A stretch of 64,000 nt of DNA from Herpetosiphon geysericola (GTDB lineage: Bacteria > Chloroflexota > Chloroflexia > Chloroflexales > Herpetosiphonaceae): the NCBI RefSeq assembly GCF_001306135.1, contig NZ_LGKP01000025.1, positions 558,001-622,000 of the forward strand, written 5' to 3'. The notes under the pieces are model-generated. The model was not told the DNA's origin, made no database searches, and worked only from the letters and a program-made list of their open reading frames with translations. A program made the translations under genes and the position numbers. Of the stretch, positions 7,981 through 15,827 are shown in pieces. Position 1 is the first letter of the stretch. Every line of letters begins with the position of its first letter.

Positions 7981-9300
7981 ATGCTTCAAGCTGTGGTCAA
8001 CGCACTTAAAATCGCCGAAGTGCGCAAGAAGATTTTGTTCACCCTGATGATGCTGGTGATCTTCCGCTTTATCGCGGCTATTCCAGTTCCAGGGGTCGAT
8101 ACAGCCGAACTTGATCGGTTGTTCAATGGTCAGTTGCCGTTAAGCGATTTGGCAAACTTCCTCAACTTGCTCTCTGGTGGGGCGTTGCGGCAGTTCTCCG
8201 TTGCAGCGATGGGGGTCTATCCCTACATCACGGCCCAAATTATTATGCAGTTGCTGATCCCGTTGATCCCAGCGCTGGAGCAATTGAGCAAAGAGGGCGA
8301 GCAAGGTCGCAATCGGATTCAGCGCTACCAATATTTCCTCACCGTGCCCTTGGCTTACCTCCAAGGCTATGGCCAAATTAAATCGCTGATCAACAGCGGG
8401 ATCAATTTGTTTGGCACCTTGAACTTCAGCATTACCCAAAACTTCTTCCAAACTTTCTCGATCTTGACGATTATGGTCGCTGGCTCGATGTTCTTGGTTT
8501 GGATGGGCGAGTTGATCGACGAACGTGGCATTGGCAACGGTCTCTCGATGATTATCTTCGGCGGGATCGTGACCGCGCTGCCAAGCATGGTCTATCAAGC
8601 AATCACCACTTCAAGCTCAGGCAATAACGTGATCGGCGGGATTTTGCTGCTGATCGTGACCTTGGCTACCGTGGTTGGGATCGTCTTGATCACCGAAGGC
8701 CAACGCCGCATTCCAGTTCAATACGCCAAGCGCGTGCGTGGCAATAAGGTCTATGGCGGTCAATCGAGCCACTTGCCGTTGAAGGTTAATATGGCTGGGA
8801 TGATTCCCTTGATCTTCGCCCAAAGCATTTTGATTTTCCCCAGCACCGTTGCTTCTTACTTCTGGAAGCCTGATGGTACTGGTTTCCTCAATGGCATCGC
8901 GAACTTCTTCGTTAACAGTTTTGGCCCCAATGGCTTGGCCTTTACCTTGGCGATGTTCGTGTTGGTATTGCTCTTCACCTATTTCTATGCCTTGGTGATG
9001 TTTAACCAACAAAACTTGCCTGAAATGTTGCAACGCAATGGTGGCTTTATTCCTGGCATTCGCCCAGGCCGCAACACCGAAGTCTATTTAACCAAAGTGC
9101 TTAACCGCATTACCTTGATTGGCGCGGTTGGCTTGGCTGTGGTTGCTGCCTTGCCCTACTTTGTGCAACAAATTACAGGCTTGCAAATTGGCTTTAGCAG
9201 CACCGGTTTGTTGATTGTGGTTGGTGTGGCGGTCGATACCATGCGCCAACTCGAAGCTCAAATGATGATGCGCAATTACGAAGGCTTCATCTCGCGCTAA
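7981..9300 (+). CDS. secY: Protein translocase subunit SecY
   Basis: SecY is the channel subunit of the Sec translocon in the cytoplasmic membrane. The 439-aa product has the expected ten hydrophobic segments, the N-terminal region VRKKILFTLMMLVIFRFIAAIPVPGVD, the plug-domain region after TM1, the cytoplasmic loop VRGNKVYGGQSSHLPLKVNMAGMIP and the C-terminal MLMRNYEGFI-like tail (MMMRNYEGFISR). ATG 7981 follows AGGAGA (7970-7975). An upstream in-frame start at 7921 falls inside the hairpin and is rejected. Placement between rplO and adk is the standard spc order. Confidence 0.96.
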   Translation: MLQAVVNALKIAEVRKKILFTLMMLVIFRFIAAIPVPGVDTAELDRLFNGQLPLSDLANFLNLLSGGALRQFSVAAMGVYPYITAQIIMQLLIPLIPALEQLSKEGEQGRNRIQRYQYFLTVPLAYLQGYGQIKSLINSGINLFGTLNFSITQNFFQTFSILTIMVAGSMFLVWMGELIDERGIGNGLSMIIFGGIVTALPSMVYQAITTSSSGNNVIGGILLLIVTLATVVGIVLITEGQRRIPVQYAKRVRGNKVYGGQSSHLPLKVNMAGMIPLIFAQSILIFPSTVASYFWKPDGTGFLNGIANFFVNSFGPNGLAFTLAMFVLVLLFTYFYALVMFNQQNLPEMLQRNGGFIPGIRPGRNTEVYLTKVLNRITLIGAVGLAVVAALPYFVQQITGLQIGFSSTGLLIVVGVAVDTMRQLEAQMMMRNYEGFISR

Positions 9301-9308
9301 GAAACGCT

Positions 9309-9360
9309 ACCTGCTTTTGGCAGGTGGTGCTACGGCGAACAAAGGCGTTCGCCGTTCTTT
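9309..9360 (+). terminator. Paired hairpins between secY and adk
   Basis: ACCTGC (9309-9314) pairs with GCAGGT (9320-9325). CGGCGAAC (9333-9340) pairs with GTTCGCCG (9347-9354) and is followed by TTCTTT. The second resembles an intrinsic terminator with an imperfect U-tract, so it may cause partial termination or attenuation before adk. Confidence 0.5.
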
Positions 9361-9386
9361 GCTGACTCACCGAGGAGCACTATCCT

Positions 9387-10043
9387 ATGAACATCATTTT
9401 GCTTGGTTCGCCCGGAGCTGGCAAAGGAACCCAGGCAACTGAGTTGGAAGCAGCAACCGGCATGAAGCACATCGCCAGCGGCGATATGTTTCGGGCTGCT
9501 GTGCGCGAAGGCACACCACTGGGAACACTCGCTCAATCGTACCTCGATAAAGGCGAGCTGGTGCCCGATGATGTTGTGATTGGCATGGTTTTGGAACGGG
9601 TGCAACAACCAGATTGCGCCAATGGGGTGATTTTCGATGGTTTTCCACGCACCCCCCAGCAAGCCGAAGCCCTGCAAGCAGCTTTAGCTGAACATAACGA
9701 TGCGATCAATGCTGTGTTGTTGTTGCATGTCGATAAAGATGTGCTGATTCAACGGGTGATTGGGCGCTGGACTTGCAGAAAATGTCAAGCTGTATATAAT
9801 ACATACTTCCGAGCACCAAAAGTCGAGGGTGTTTGTGATCTCTGCGACGGCGATTTGTACCAACGCAGCGATGACAACCTTGAGACGATCAACCATCGAC
9901 TTGATGTTTATGCAGCTCAAACATCGCCGCTGATTGCCCATTATCGCACGCAAGGCATCTTGCATGAAATTAATGGTCTAGGCGAGATTGACGATATTAC
10001 TGCACGCATGGTTCAAGCAATTGAATCGGCAAAGCCGTGCTAA
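9387..10043 (+). CDS. adk: Adenylate kinase (zinc-lid type)
   Basis: Catalyses ATP + AMP to 2 ADP in the cytoplasm. The 218-aa product has the P-loop GSPGAGKGT (residues 7-15), the AMP-binding IASGDMFRAAV and DGFPRTPQQAEAL, and a long LID carrying CRKC...CDLC, the structural zinc site of Gram-positive-like enzymes. GAGGAG precedes the ATG. The map (methionine aminopeptidase) gene that often lies between adk and infA is not present; the next 195 nt hold a hairpin and a possible promoter. Confidence 0.96.
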   Translation: MNIILLGSPGAGKGTQATELEAATGMKHIASGDMFRAAVREGTPLGTLAQSYLDKGELVPDDVVIGMVLERVQQPDCANGVIFDGFPRTPQQAEALQAALAEHNDAINAVLLLHVDKDVLIQRVIGRWTCRKCQAVYNTYFRAPKVEGVCDLCDGDLYQRSDDNLETINHRLDVYAAQTSPLIAHYRTQGILHEINGLGEIDDITARMVQAIESAKPC

Positions 10044-10048
10044 ATTTG

Positions 10049-10057
10049 TGGTATAGT
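10049..10057 (+). promoter_or_regulatory. Possible extended -10 promoter for infA operon
   Basis: TGG-TATAGT (10049-10057) fits an extended -10 element just after the adk stop. No good -35 is seen. It would start transcription of infA-rpmJ-rpsM-rpsK-rpsD-rpoA-rplQ about 175 nt before infA. Confidence 0.4.
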
Positions 10058-10072
10058 AATAGGTACCGATGC

Positions 10073-10101
10073 AGAAGCATGGGCCGATGGCCTATGCTTC
10101 T
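10073..10101 (+). promoter_or_regulatory. Strong hairpin in the infA leader
   Basis: AGAAGCATGGGCC (10073-10085) pairs with GGCCTATGCTTCT (10089-10101), 13 pairs with one G-T, around a 3-nt loop. There is no U-tract. It lies between the possible promoter and infA. The rest of the adk-infA gap (to 10238) shows nothing gene-like. Confidence 0.5.
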
Positions 10102-10238
10102 AGCTTGCTGCGTATGCTATACACCGTCGTCTGACGTATTGCACAGCCCAGTGACGGATTATTCTTTGGGGCAATCGCGCACCACTCGCAACGCATGCGA
10201 CCATTGCCACCGCTGATGTGCTAGTTTTAAGGAGTCAT

Positions 10239-10460
10239 ATGGCCAAGAAGAAGGATGTCATTGAGGTCGAGGGCGTTATTACTGAGCCACTGCCAAACGC
10301 GATGTTTAAAGTAGCGTTGGATAACGGGCTGGAAGTATTAGCACATGTCTCTGGCCGGATTCGGATGAATTACATTCGGATTCTGAAAGGTGACCGCGTG
10401 TTAGTTGAACTCTCGCCCTATGATCCAACTCGTGGCCGTATTACTTATCGGTACAGATAA
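10239..10460 (+). CDS. infA: Translation initiation factor IF-1
   Basis: IF-1 occupies the 30S A site during initiation. The 73-aa product [23 protein letters not shown]...[38 protein letters not shown] is an almost canonical single OB-fold protein. ATG 10239 follows AAGGAG (10229-10234); an upstream in-frame ATG at 10218 would add seven residues and lacks family support. Confidence 0.97.
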   Translation: MAKKKDVIEVEGVITEPLPNAMFKVALDNGLEVLAHVSGRIRMNYIRILKGDRVLVELSPYDPTRGRITYRYR

Positions 10461-10540
10461 CACACTGACCACCGCAACCAATGCCTCTGGCCGAAGCGGA
10501 CGGAGGGTTGGATTGTTGTGTGTCTACGAGCGAGGTTCCG

Positions 10541-10657
10541 ATGAAAGTCCAACCATCAGTCAAACCACGCTGCGAATATTGCCGGGTCATTCGTCGTAAG
10601 GGCGTTGTCCGTATCATTTGCAGCCGCACCCCGAAGCATAAGCAACGGCAAGGCTAA
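10541..10657 (+). CDS. rpmJ: 50S ribosomal protein L36
   Basis: A 38-aa gene. The protein [20 protein letters not shown]..., ending [10 protein letters not shown], carries the L36 zinc site C-x2-C-x12-C-x4-H (the 'C+' form). GAGG at 10532-10535 precedes the ATG by 5 nt. It sits between infA and rpsM, its standard place. L36 is a late-assembly protein at the base of the stalk. Confidence 0.96.
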   Translation: MKVQPSVKPRCEYCRVIRRKGVVRIICSRTPKHKQRQG

Positions 10658-10669
10658 GAGGAGCATCGA

Positions 10670-11053
10670 ATGGCACGTATTTCAGGGGTTGATATTCCCC
10701 GCAACAAACGGGTGGAAATTTCCCTTACCTACATCTATGGGATTGGGCGCACCACCAGCAGCGAAATTCTGGCGCGCACCAATATCAATCCAAATGTTCG
10801 GGTCAAAGATTTGACCGAAGACGAAGTAATTCGTTTGCGCGAAATCATCGACCAAGATTACACCGTTGAAGGCGATTTGCGCCGGGCTGTTCAATTGAAC
10901 ATCAAGCGTTTGATGGACATTGGCTGCTACCGTGGGATTCGCCACCGCAAAGGCTTGCCATTGCGTGGTCAACGCACCAAAACCAACGCCCGTACCCGCC
11001 GTGGTAAAAAAGGCGCAGCAATTGGTGGCAAGAAGAAAGCTACCAAGAAGTAA
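10670..11053 (+). CDS. rpsM: 30S ribosomal protein S13
   Basis: S13 binds the 30S head and contacts P-site tRNA and L5 (bridge B1). The 127-aa protein starts [26 protein letters not shown], contains the helix-two-turn-helix, the motif [27 protein letters not shown], and a Lys-rich tail (GGKKKATKK) that reaches the tRNA. GAGGAG lies upstream. It is 12 nt after rpmJ. Confidence 0.96.
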   Translation: MARISGVDIPRNKRVEISLTYIYGIGRTTSSEILARTNINPNVRVKDLTEDEVIRLREIIDQDYTVEGDLRRAVQLNIKRLMDIGCYRGIRHRKGLPLRGQRTKTNARTRRGKKGAAIGGKKKATKK

Positions 11054-11095
11054 TTTCCTGAATTTTTATTTTCAACGCTATTTCGGAGGCCTTGA

Positions 11096-11509
11096 ATGGC
11101 GAAACAAGCAAAAGCGGGAGCAGCTCGCCGCCCTCAACGCGGTCGTCGCCGTGAGCGTAAAAATGTGCCTCGTGGCCAAGCTCACGTCCAAGCGACCTTT
11201 AACAACACGATCGTTACAATCACCGACCCAGCTGGCAACGTGGTTTGCTGGAGCAGCGCTGGCGCAAGTGGCTTCAAAGGCTCACGCAAAAGCACGCCCT
11301 ACGCAGCCCAAGTAACTGCCGAACAAGCAGCCCGCAAAGCCATGGATAACGGCATGCGCGTGGTTGAAGTGTATGTTAAAGGCCCTGGTGCTGGCCGTGA
11401 ATCAGCAGTGCGCGCACTGCAAGCGACTGGCTTGTCGGTTATTGCAATCACCGATGTTACGCCAATCCCACACAATGGCTGCCGCCCACCAAAGCGCCGC
11501 CGCGTGTAA
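11096..11509 (+). CDS. rpsK: 30S ribosomal protein S11
   Basis: S11 forms the platform near the E site with S7. The 137-aa product contains the signature [27 protein letters not shown] and ends with [17 protein letters not shown], the universally conserved tail. The N-terminal 25 residues are basic and of variable family type. CGGAGG (11085-11090) precedes the ATG. Confidence 0.97.
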   Translation: MAKQAKAGAARRPQRGRRRERKNVPRGQAHVQATFNNTIVTITDPAGNVVCWSSAGASGFKGSRKSTPYAAQVTAEQAARKAMDNGMRVVEVYVKGPGAGRESAVRALQATGLSVIAITDVTPIPHNGCRPPKRRRV

Positions 11510-11515
11510 TGGCTT

Positions 11516-11535
11516 CGCGGCAGCATGCTGCCGCG
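11516..11535 (+). promoter_or_regulatory. Perfect 20-bp palindrome in the rpsK-rpsD spacer
   Basis: CGCGGCAGCATGCTGCCGCG is self-complementary over its full 20 bp. As RNA it could fold as a tight hairpin; as DNA it could be a site for a dimeric protein. It lies 7 nt after the rpsK stop, with no U-tract. The remaining leader (to 11667) has a weaker stem (CCTAT...ATAGG). Confidence 0.5.
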
Positions 11536-11667
11536 GAAGTGTGTAGTAGCAACGCCACGACTAAGATACGTGAGCAGGATGAAGCACGGCTGTTCCTATA
11601 CGTGGAAATAGGAGTCGGTGTGTAAACTGCCTTGGCAATTAGGAATTGCGAAGGGACAAACAAGAAC

Positions 11668-12303
11668 ATGGCTCGATATACTGGTCCAGTATGTAAATTG
11701 GCACGCCGCGAAGGCGTTGACCTAATGCTCAAGAGCGGTAACAGTGGCCGCAAGGTGCTTGAGCGCCGTGGGAGCCAGCCCCCTGGTCAACATGGGGCTT
11801 CAGTCCGACGACGACAATTGTCTGATTATGGTGTTCAGTTGCGTGAGAAGCAAAAAGTTCGCCGCATCTATGGTGTTTTGGAACGTCAGTTCCGCCGCTA
11901 TTATGGCATTGCGACCCGTACCACCGGCCAAACCGGTGCTGTGCTCTTGCAAATTTTGGAACGTCGCCTCGATAATGTGGTGTTCCGCTTAGGCTATGCG
12001 GTTACCCGCGCCCAAGCTCGCCAGTTGGTCAACCACGGTCACATTACCGTGAATGGCCGCAAAACCGATATTCCTTCAGCCTTGGTTGAAGTTGGCGATG
12101 TAATTGGCGTGCGTGCAGAAAGCCGCAAACGCGATTATTTCAAAGATCTCGAAGAAACCAAACAACTGAACCGCGTGTCACCACCAAGCTGGTTGTCACT
12201 TGACGCTGGCAAGTTGGAAGGGGTTGTGCAAACCTTCCCTTCACGCGAGGAGTTGGATATGTCGATTAACGAGCAGTTGATTGTTGAATTCTACAGCCGC
12301 TAA
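11668..12303 (+). CDS. rpsD: 30S ribosomal protein S4
   Basis: S4 nucleates 30S assembly and affects fidelity; in several phyla it represses its own operon. The 211-aa protein begins [19 protein letters not shown], with [45 protein letters not shown] and an S4 RNA-binding domain ([33 protein letters not shown], about residues 95-130). ATG 11668 fits the family; the upstream in-frame start at 11632 would add 12 odd residues. AAGGGA (11651-11656) is the likely Shine-Dalgarno. Confidence 0.96.
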   Translation: MARYTGPVCKLARREGVDLMLKSGNSGRKVLERRGSQPPGQHGASVRRRQLSDYGVQLREKQKVRRIYGVLERQFRRYYGIATRTTGQTGAVLLQILERRLDNVVFRLGYAVTRAQARQLVNHGHITVNGRKTDIPSALVEVGDVIGVRAESRKRDYFKDLEETKQLNRVSPPSWLSLDAGKLEGVVQTFPSREELDMSINEQLIVEFYSR

Positions 12304-12345
12304 TCGGACGTAATCGGTATCACTATCCCAGCAGGAGGCGGATAC

Positions 12346-13341
12346 GTGCTAGACATTGCAATGCCCAAACTCGAATGTGTCGCAGCGGCGGAGAACTATG
12401 GGCGGTTCAAAATTGAGCCACTGGATCCCGGTTACGGGCATACCTTAGGGAACGCGCTGCGGCGGGTGTTGTTGTCGTCCATCCCTGGGGCAGCGGTCAT
12501 CAAGATTAAAATTGATGGGATTTTCCACGAGTTTTCGCCAATTCAAGGCGTGCGTGAAGATGCTACCGAGATTGTGTTGAACGTTAAAGGCATTCGTTTG
12601 CGCTCCTACGCCGAACGCCCAGTCAAGATGATTTTATCCAAGACTGGCCCAGGCGTGGTGCGCGCAAGCGATATTGAATGCCCTTCAAACGTGGAGATCG
12701 TTAACCCCGATCACTACATCGCAACCCTCGATAGTGCCGATGCTCGCTTGGACATGGAGCTGACCGTCGAACGTCACCGCGGCTATCTGCCAGCTGAAAA
12801 TCGTGACCCGGTGCCGATTGGCGAAATTCCGGTGGATGCGATCTTCACGCCGGTGCACAAGGTTAATTACGTTGTGGAACATACCCGCATTGGCGGGATG
12901 ACCGACTTCGACCGCTTGTTGCTTGAAATTTGGACTGATGGCACGGTCAAGCCAGGCGATGCCCTGAGCTACGCCGCGCAAGTGCTGGTCCAATATTCAT
13001 CGATCATCGCCGATTTCAATCGCTTTGACGATGAACAAGAACAAGTTGGCGATGCCAACGGTCTGGTGATTCCCAGCGAGATCTACGACATGCCGATCGA
13101 AGATCTTGACCTTTCAACCCGCACCTACAACTGTCTCAAGCGTGCTGACATCACCAAGGTGGGTCAAGTGCTGGAGATGGACGAGAAGCAACTGCTGGCT
13201 GTGCGGAACTTGGGGCAAAAATCAATGGACGAAATTCGCGAGAAATTAATCGAGCGCAATTTACTGCCAACCTTGCCTTTCAACTCCGCTATTCTGAACA
13301 CCAATGTCGCTGCCCGTCTGAACGACGGTAGCGCTGAATAG
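12346..13341 (+). CDS. rpoA: DNA-directed RNA polymerase subunit alpha
   Basis: Alpha dimerises to scaffold RNA polymerase and binds UP elements and activators. The 331-aa product has the N-terminal domain (YGRFKIEPLDPGYGHTLGNALRRVLLSSIPGAAV, about residues 18-51) and the C-terminal domain near residues 250-315 (LSTRTYNCLKRADITKVGQVL...RNLGQKSMDEIREKL). GTG 12346 is 7 nt after AGGAGG (12333-12338); ATG 12361 is a weaker alternative. It lies between rpsD and rplQ, as in most bacteria. Confidence 0.97.
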   Translation: MLDIAMPKLECVAAAENYGRFKIEPLDPGYGHTLGNALRRVLLSSIPGAAVIKIKIDGIFHEFSPIQGVREDATEIVLNVKGIRLRSYAERPVKMILSKTGPGVVRASDIECPSNVEIVNPDHYIATLDSADARLDMELTVERHRGYLPAENRDPVPIGEIPVDAIFTPVHKVNYVVEHTRIGGMTDFDRLLLEIWTDGTVKPGDALSYAAQVLVQYSSIIADFNRFDDEQEQVGDANGLVIPSEIYDMPIEDLDLSTRTYNCLKRADITKVGQVLEMDEKQLLAVRNLGQKSMDEIREKLIERNLLPTLPFNSAILNTNVAARLNDGSAE

Positions 13342-13355
13342 ACGAGGATCGTTTC

Positions 13356-13703
13356 ATGAGACACCGTAAGTCTGGCAAGAAGATGGGCCGGCCAACGGCT
13401 CAGCGCAAAGCCTTATACCGTAGCTTGATGATTGCCCTTATCGAGCACCGCGGCATTACAACCACTGATGCTAAGGCCCGCGCTGTTCAACCAGAAGTTG
13501 AAAAATTGATTACATTGGGTCGCTTTGATACTCCCCACAATCGCCGGATGGCGCTTTCGAAGCTGCACAGCAAGAATGCCATGAACCTTTTGTTCCAAGT
13601 GGCTCCTGCTTACGCCGAACGCCCAGGTGGTTACACGCGGATTGTCAAAATGGGCTTCCGCAAAGGCGACGCTGCGGAAATGGCTCGGATTGAATTGGTC
13701 TAA
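13356..13703 (+). CDS. rplQ: 50S ribosomal protein L17
   Basis: L17 lies near the tunnel exit. The 115-aa product starts MRHRKSGKKMGRPTAQRKALYRSLMIALIEHRGITTTDAKA and ends with GYTRIVKMGFRKGDAAEMARIELV, both diagnostic. GAGGA at 13344-13348 precedes the ATG, 14 nt after rpoA. It is followed at 9 nt by truA, so these genes are probably cotranscribed. Confidence 0.96.
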   Translation: MRHRKSGKKMGRPTAQRKALYRSLMIALIEHRGITTTDAKARAVQPEVEKLITLGRFDTPHNRRMALSKLHSKNAMNLLFQVAPAYAERPGGYTRIVKMGFRKGDAAEMARIELV

Positions 13704-13712
13704 GTTTGCCGT

Positions 13713-14540
13713 ATGAGCCGTACTTTAGCATTGTGTTTTGAATATGTCGGCACTGCTTTTTGCGGCTCGCAATGGCAACCAGGCGGTCGCGCCGTGCAAA
13801 CGGAGTTGGAGACCGCTTGGCAACGATTAACAAGCGATAATGGGCGTTGGATTTTTGCCGGTCGAACCGATGCAGGAGTTCACGCCCTAGCCCAAGTCGC
13901 CCATATCGTCAGCACGACTGACCGGAGTTTGGATACAATTGCCAAGGCAATGAATGCCATTACGCCATCAGATATTAGTGTTCACGAAGCATGGGAGATG
14001 CCAACTGGCTTTCATTCCCGCTTTAGTGCTCGTCAACGAACATATCGCTATGTTTTTGATAGTGCACCTGCACCCTCGGCCACGCTCAATGGGCGGGTGC
14101 TGCGCCTCGATCATCAACTTGATTGGGCGGCGATGCAGGCGGCCTTGGATACGCTGATTGGCATTCACGATTTTGCGGCGTTCGCTGGCGCTGGTCACGA
14201 AGGCTCAACCATCCGCAACTGTTATTTGGCGCAATTGCGCCCAGCAGAGTGGCTTGGCCGCCCAGTGACTGTCCTGCATTTGCAGGCTAATGCTTTTCTG
14301 AAGCATATGGTGCGCAATATCGTTGGCACTTTACTGATGGTTGGCGCTGGCAAGCTTTCATTGGAAGCTTGGCTGGCAATTATCGCCAGTCGCGACCGTC
14401 GGAACGCAGGACCAACCGCGCCCCCACAAGGGTTGTATTTAGAGTCGATTGGCTATGACCCAGCACTTCAGCCATTGGCGACAAGTTCACGCTGGGATGG
14501 CACGACCTATTTTCGGACGTATCAAGGCGAAACGGTGTGA
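13713..14540 (+). CDS. truA: tRNA pseudouridine(38-40) synthase
   Basis: TruA isomerises uridines 38-40 in the tRNA anticodon arm. The 275-aa product has the catalytic-aspartate motif GRTDAGVHA (about residues 51-59), the N-terminal LCFEYVGTAFCGSQWQPG, and MVRNIVGTLLMVGAGKL near residue 200. Its place between rplQ and rplM is common in Gram-positive-like gene orders. The start follows the rplQ stop by 9 nt with no strong Shine-Dalgarno, so coupling is likely. Confidence 0.94.
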   Translation: MSRTLALCFEYVGTAFCGSQWQPGGRAVQTELETAWQRLTSDNGRWIFAGRTDAGVHALAQVAHIVSTTDRSLDTIAKAMNAITPSDISVHEAWEMPTGFHSRFSARQRTYRYVFDSAPAPSATLNGRVLRLDHQLDWAAMQAALDTLIGIHDFAAFAGAGHEGSTIRNCYLAQLRPAEWLGRPVTVLHLQANAFLKHMVRNIVGTLLMVGAGKLSLEAWLAIIASRDRRNAGPTAPPQGLYLESIGYDPALQPLATSSRWDGTTYFRTYQGETV

Positions 14541-14586
14541 ATACGGGCAGTTTGCCAACGCTTCTCACCGCCACCCTTACAACGAT

Positions 14587-14618
14587 TTGTGAACATGCCA
14601 GCGTGGCATAATTCACAA
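14587..14618 (+). promoter_or_regulatory. rplM leader hairpin
   Basis: TTGTGAA (14587-14593) pairs with TTCACAA (14612-14618), and inside it ATGCCA (14595-14600) pairs with TGGCAT (14604-14609), leaving a small internal loop and a 3-nt apical loop. It ends 25 nt before the rplM ATG. Autoregulatory L13 leader RNAs are known upstream of rplM-rpsI in other phyla. Whether this one works the same way is inference. Confidence 0.5.
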
Positions 14619-14642
14619 TTCATACACGAGGAATTCAGCAGC

Positions 14643-15077
14643 ATGAAGACTTATAGCCAAAAAGCTTCGGAGATTCAGCGCGAATGGCTGGTCGTCGATG
14701 CAGAAAATCAGGTGCTTGGTCGGCTCGCGACCCAAATCGCAACCCTGATTCGCGGCAAACACAAGCCAACCTACACGCCTAGCATGGATGGCGGCGATTT
14801 TGTCGTCGTGGTCAACGCTGAGAAAATTCGCGTTACCGGCGATAAAGCCAACCAAAAAATTTACTATCGCCACTCGAACTTTCCTGGTGGTTTGAAGCGC
14901 ACCGCTTATAAAGTGATGATGCAAACCCACCCAGAGCGGATCATTTACTTTGCGGTTAAAGGCATGTTGCCACGCAATCGCTTGAGCCGCCACATTATCA
15001 AGAAGTTGAAAGTGTATGCAGGTGCAAGCCATCCCCATGCATCACAATCACCTAAAACCTATGCGGTGAAAGGTTAA
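14643..15077 (+). CDS. rplM: 50S ribosomal protein L13
   Basis: L13 is an early 50S assembly protein. The 144-aa product [46 protein letters not shown] is canonical, as is [31 protein letters not shown] near the C-terminus. ATG 14643 follows GAGGAAT; the in-frame ATG at 14589 lies inside the leader hairpin and is rejected. It forms the usual rplM-rpsI pair. Confidence 0.96.
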   Translation: MKTYSQKASEIQREWLVVDAENQVLGRLATQIATLIRGKHKPTYTPSMDGGDFVVVVNAEKIRVTGDKANQKIYYRHSNFPGGLKRTAYKVMMQTHPERIIYFAVKGMLPRNRLSRHIIKKLKVYAGASHPHASQSPKTYAVKG

Positions 15078-15082
15078 TCCCG

Positions 15083-15481
15083 ATGAGTGAACAACGCTAT
15101 TTCCAAGGCACTGGTCGCCGCAAGACCGCTGTGGCCCGGGTCCGCTTGTATCCTGGCACCGGTGAGTTCGTGGTCAATGGCCGCACCTCAGAAGAATTCT
15201 TCGGTGGTCGCGCGCTGTACCAACAATTGATTCGCCAACCATTGTTGGCTGCCAATCAATTGGGCTCGTTCAATGTGTTGGTCAAGGTTCGTGGCGGTGG
15301 CGACACTGGCCGTGCCGAAGCTGTACGCCACGGCGTAGCTCGCGCTTTGGTCGATGCTGATGCAGCATTCAAGCCAATTATGCGCGCTGCTGGCCTCTTG
15401 ACCCGCGACGCTCGTAAAAAGGAACGGAAGAAACCAGGTTTGGTTAAGGCTCGCCGCGCCAAACAATACACCAAGCGGTAA
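15083..15481 (+). CDS. rpsI: 30S ribosomal protein S9
   Basis: S9 sits in the 30S head with its C-terminal tail touching P-site tRNA. The 132-aa product has YFQGTGRRKTAVARVRLYPGTG at the N-terminus, the central VRGGGDTGRAEAVRHGVARALV, and the invariant end KARRAKQYTKR. It starts 5 nt after rplM and is the last gene of the ribosomal cluster, ending at a strong terminator. Confidence 0.97.
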   Translation: MSEQRYFQGTGRRKTAVARVRLYPGTGEFVVNGRTSEEFFGGRALYQQLIRQPLLAANQLGSFNVLVKVRGGGDTGRAEAVRHGVARALVDADAAFKPIMRAAGLLTRDARKKERKKPGLVKARRAKQYTKR

Positions 15482-15508
15482 GTTTTTTACCCTTTGGTGT
15501 CCGGTTTC

Positions 15509-15553
15509 CCCCAGCCACGGAGCTTCGGTTCCATGGCTGGGGTTGGTTTTTTT
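15509..15553 (+). terminator. Intrinsic terminator of the ribosomal cluster
   Basis: CCCCAGCCA (15509-15517) pairs with TGGCTGGGG (15534-15542), followed by TTGG and a run of seven T. It closes the ribosomal transcript 28 nt after rpsI. Confidence 0.85.
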
Positions 15554-15827
15554 AGGGGTCAGGGTTCAGGGGCTAGGGGTCAGGGTAACAAAACCACGAA
15601 GAACAGAGAGCATAGAATAAAGAGCATAGAACATAAAGGCTGTAGGCTAAGGGCTATCGCGAATAAGTTGTAATACTAAAAGCCAAAAGCCAGTAGCCAT
15701 TCTTCGTGTTCTTCGTGTTCTTCGTGGATCAAAATCTTAACGCAGAGCTGTAGAGTTAAATTTTCGATCCCCAACCCCCGCCAACCGATCCCCATTTCCT
15801 ATGTTCTATGTTCTATGCTCTTTGTTC
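15554..15827. repeat. Patchwork of short-period repeat modules
   Basis: No gene is seen here. The spacer strings together GGGTTCAGGGGCTAGGGGTC (period about 7-8), accACGAAGAACA-type words, CATAGAACATA words (period 8), GGCTGTAGGCTAAGGGCTAT (period 7), TTCTTCGTGTTCTTCGTGG (period 9) and TATGTTCTATGCTCTTTG. It separates the convergent rpsI and ABC-F genes. Confidence 0.75.

Noticed and set aside
15483-15500. T-run right after rpsI as the terminator
   Set aside because: It lacks a preceding hairpin; the clear stem-loop with T-run is at 15509-15553.
15554-15827. TTCTTCGTG-type tandem words as a CRISPR array
   Set aside because: Units are 7-10 nt, degenerate and directly adjacent; there are no 28-37-nt identical repeats with unique spacers and no cas genes.
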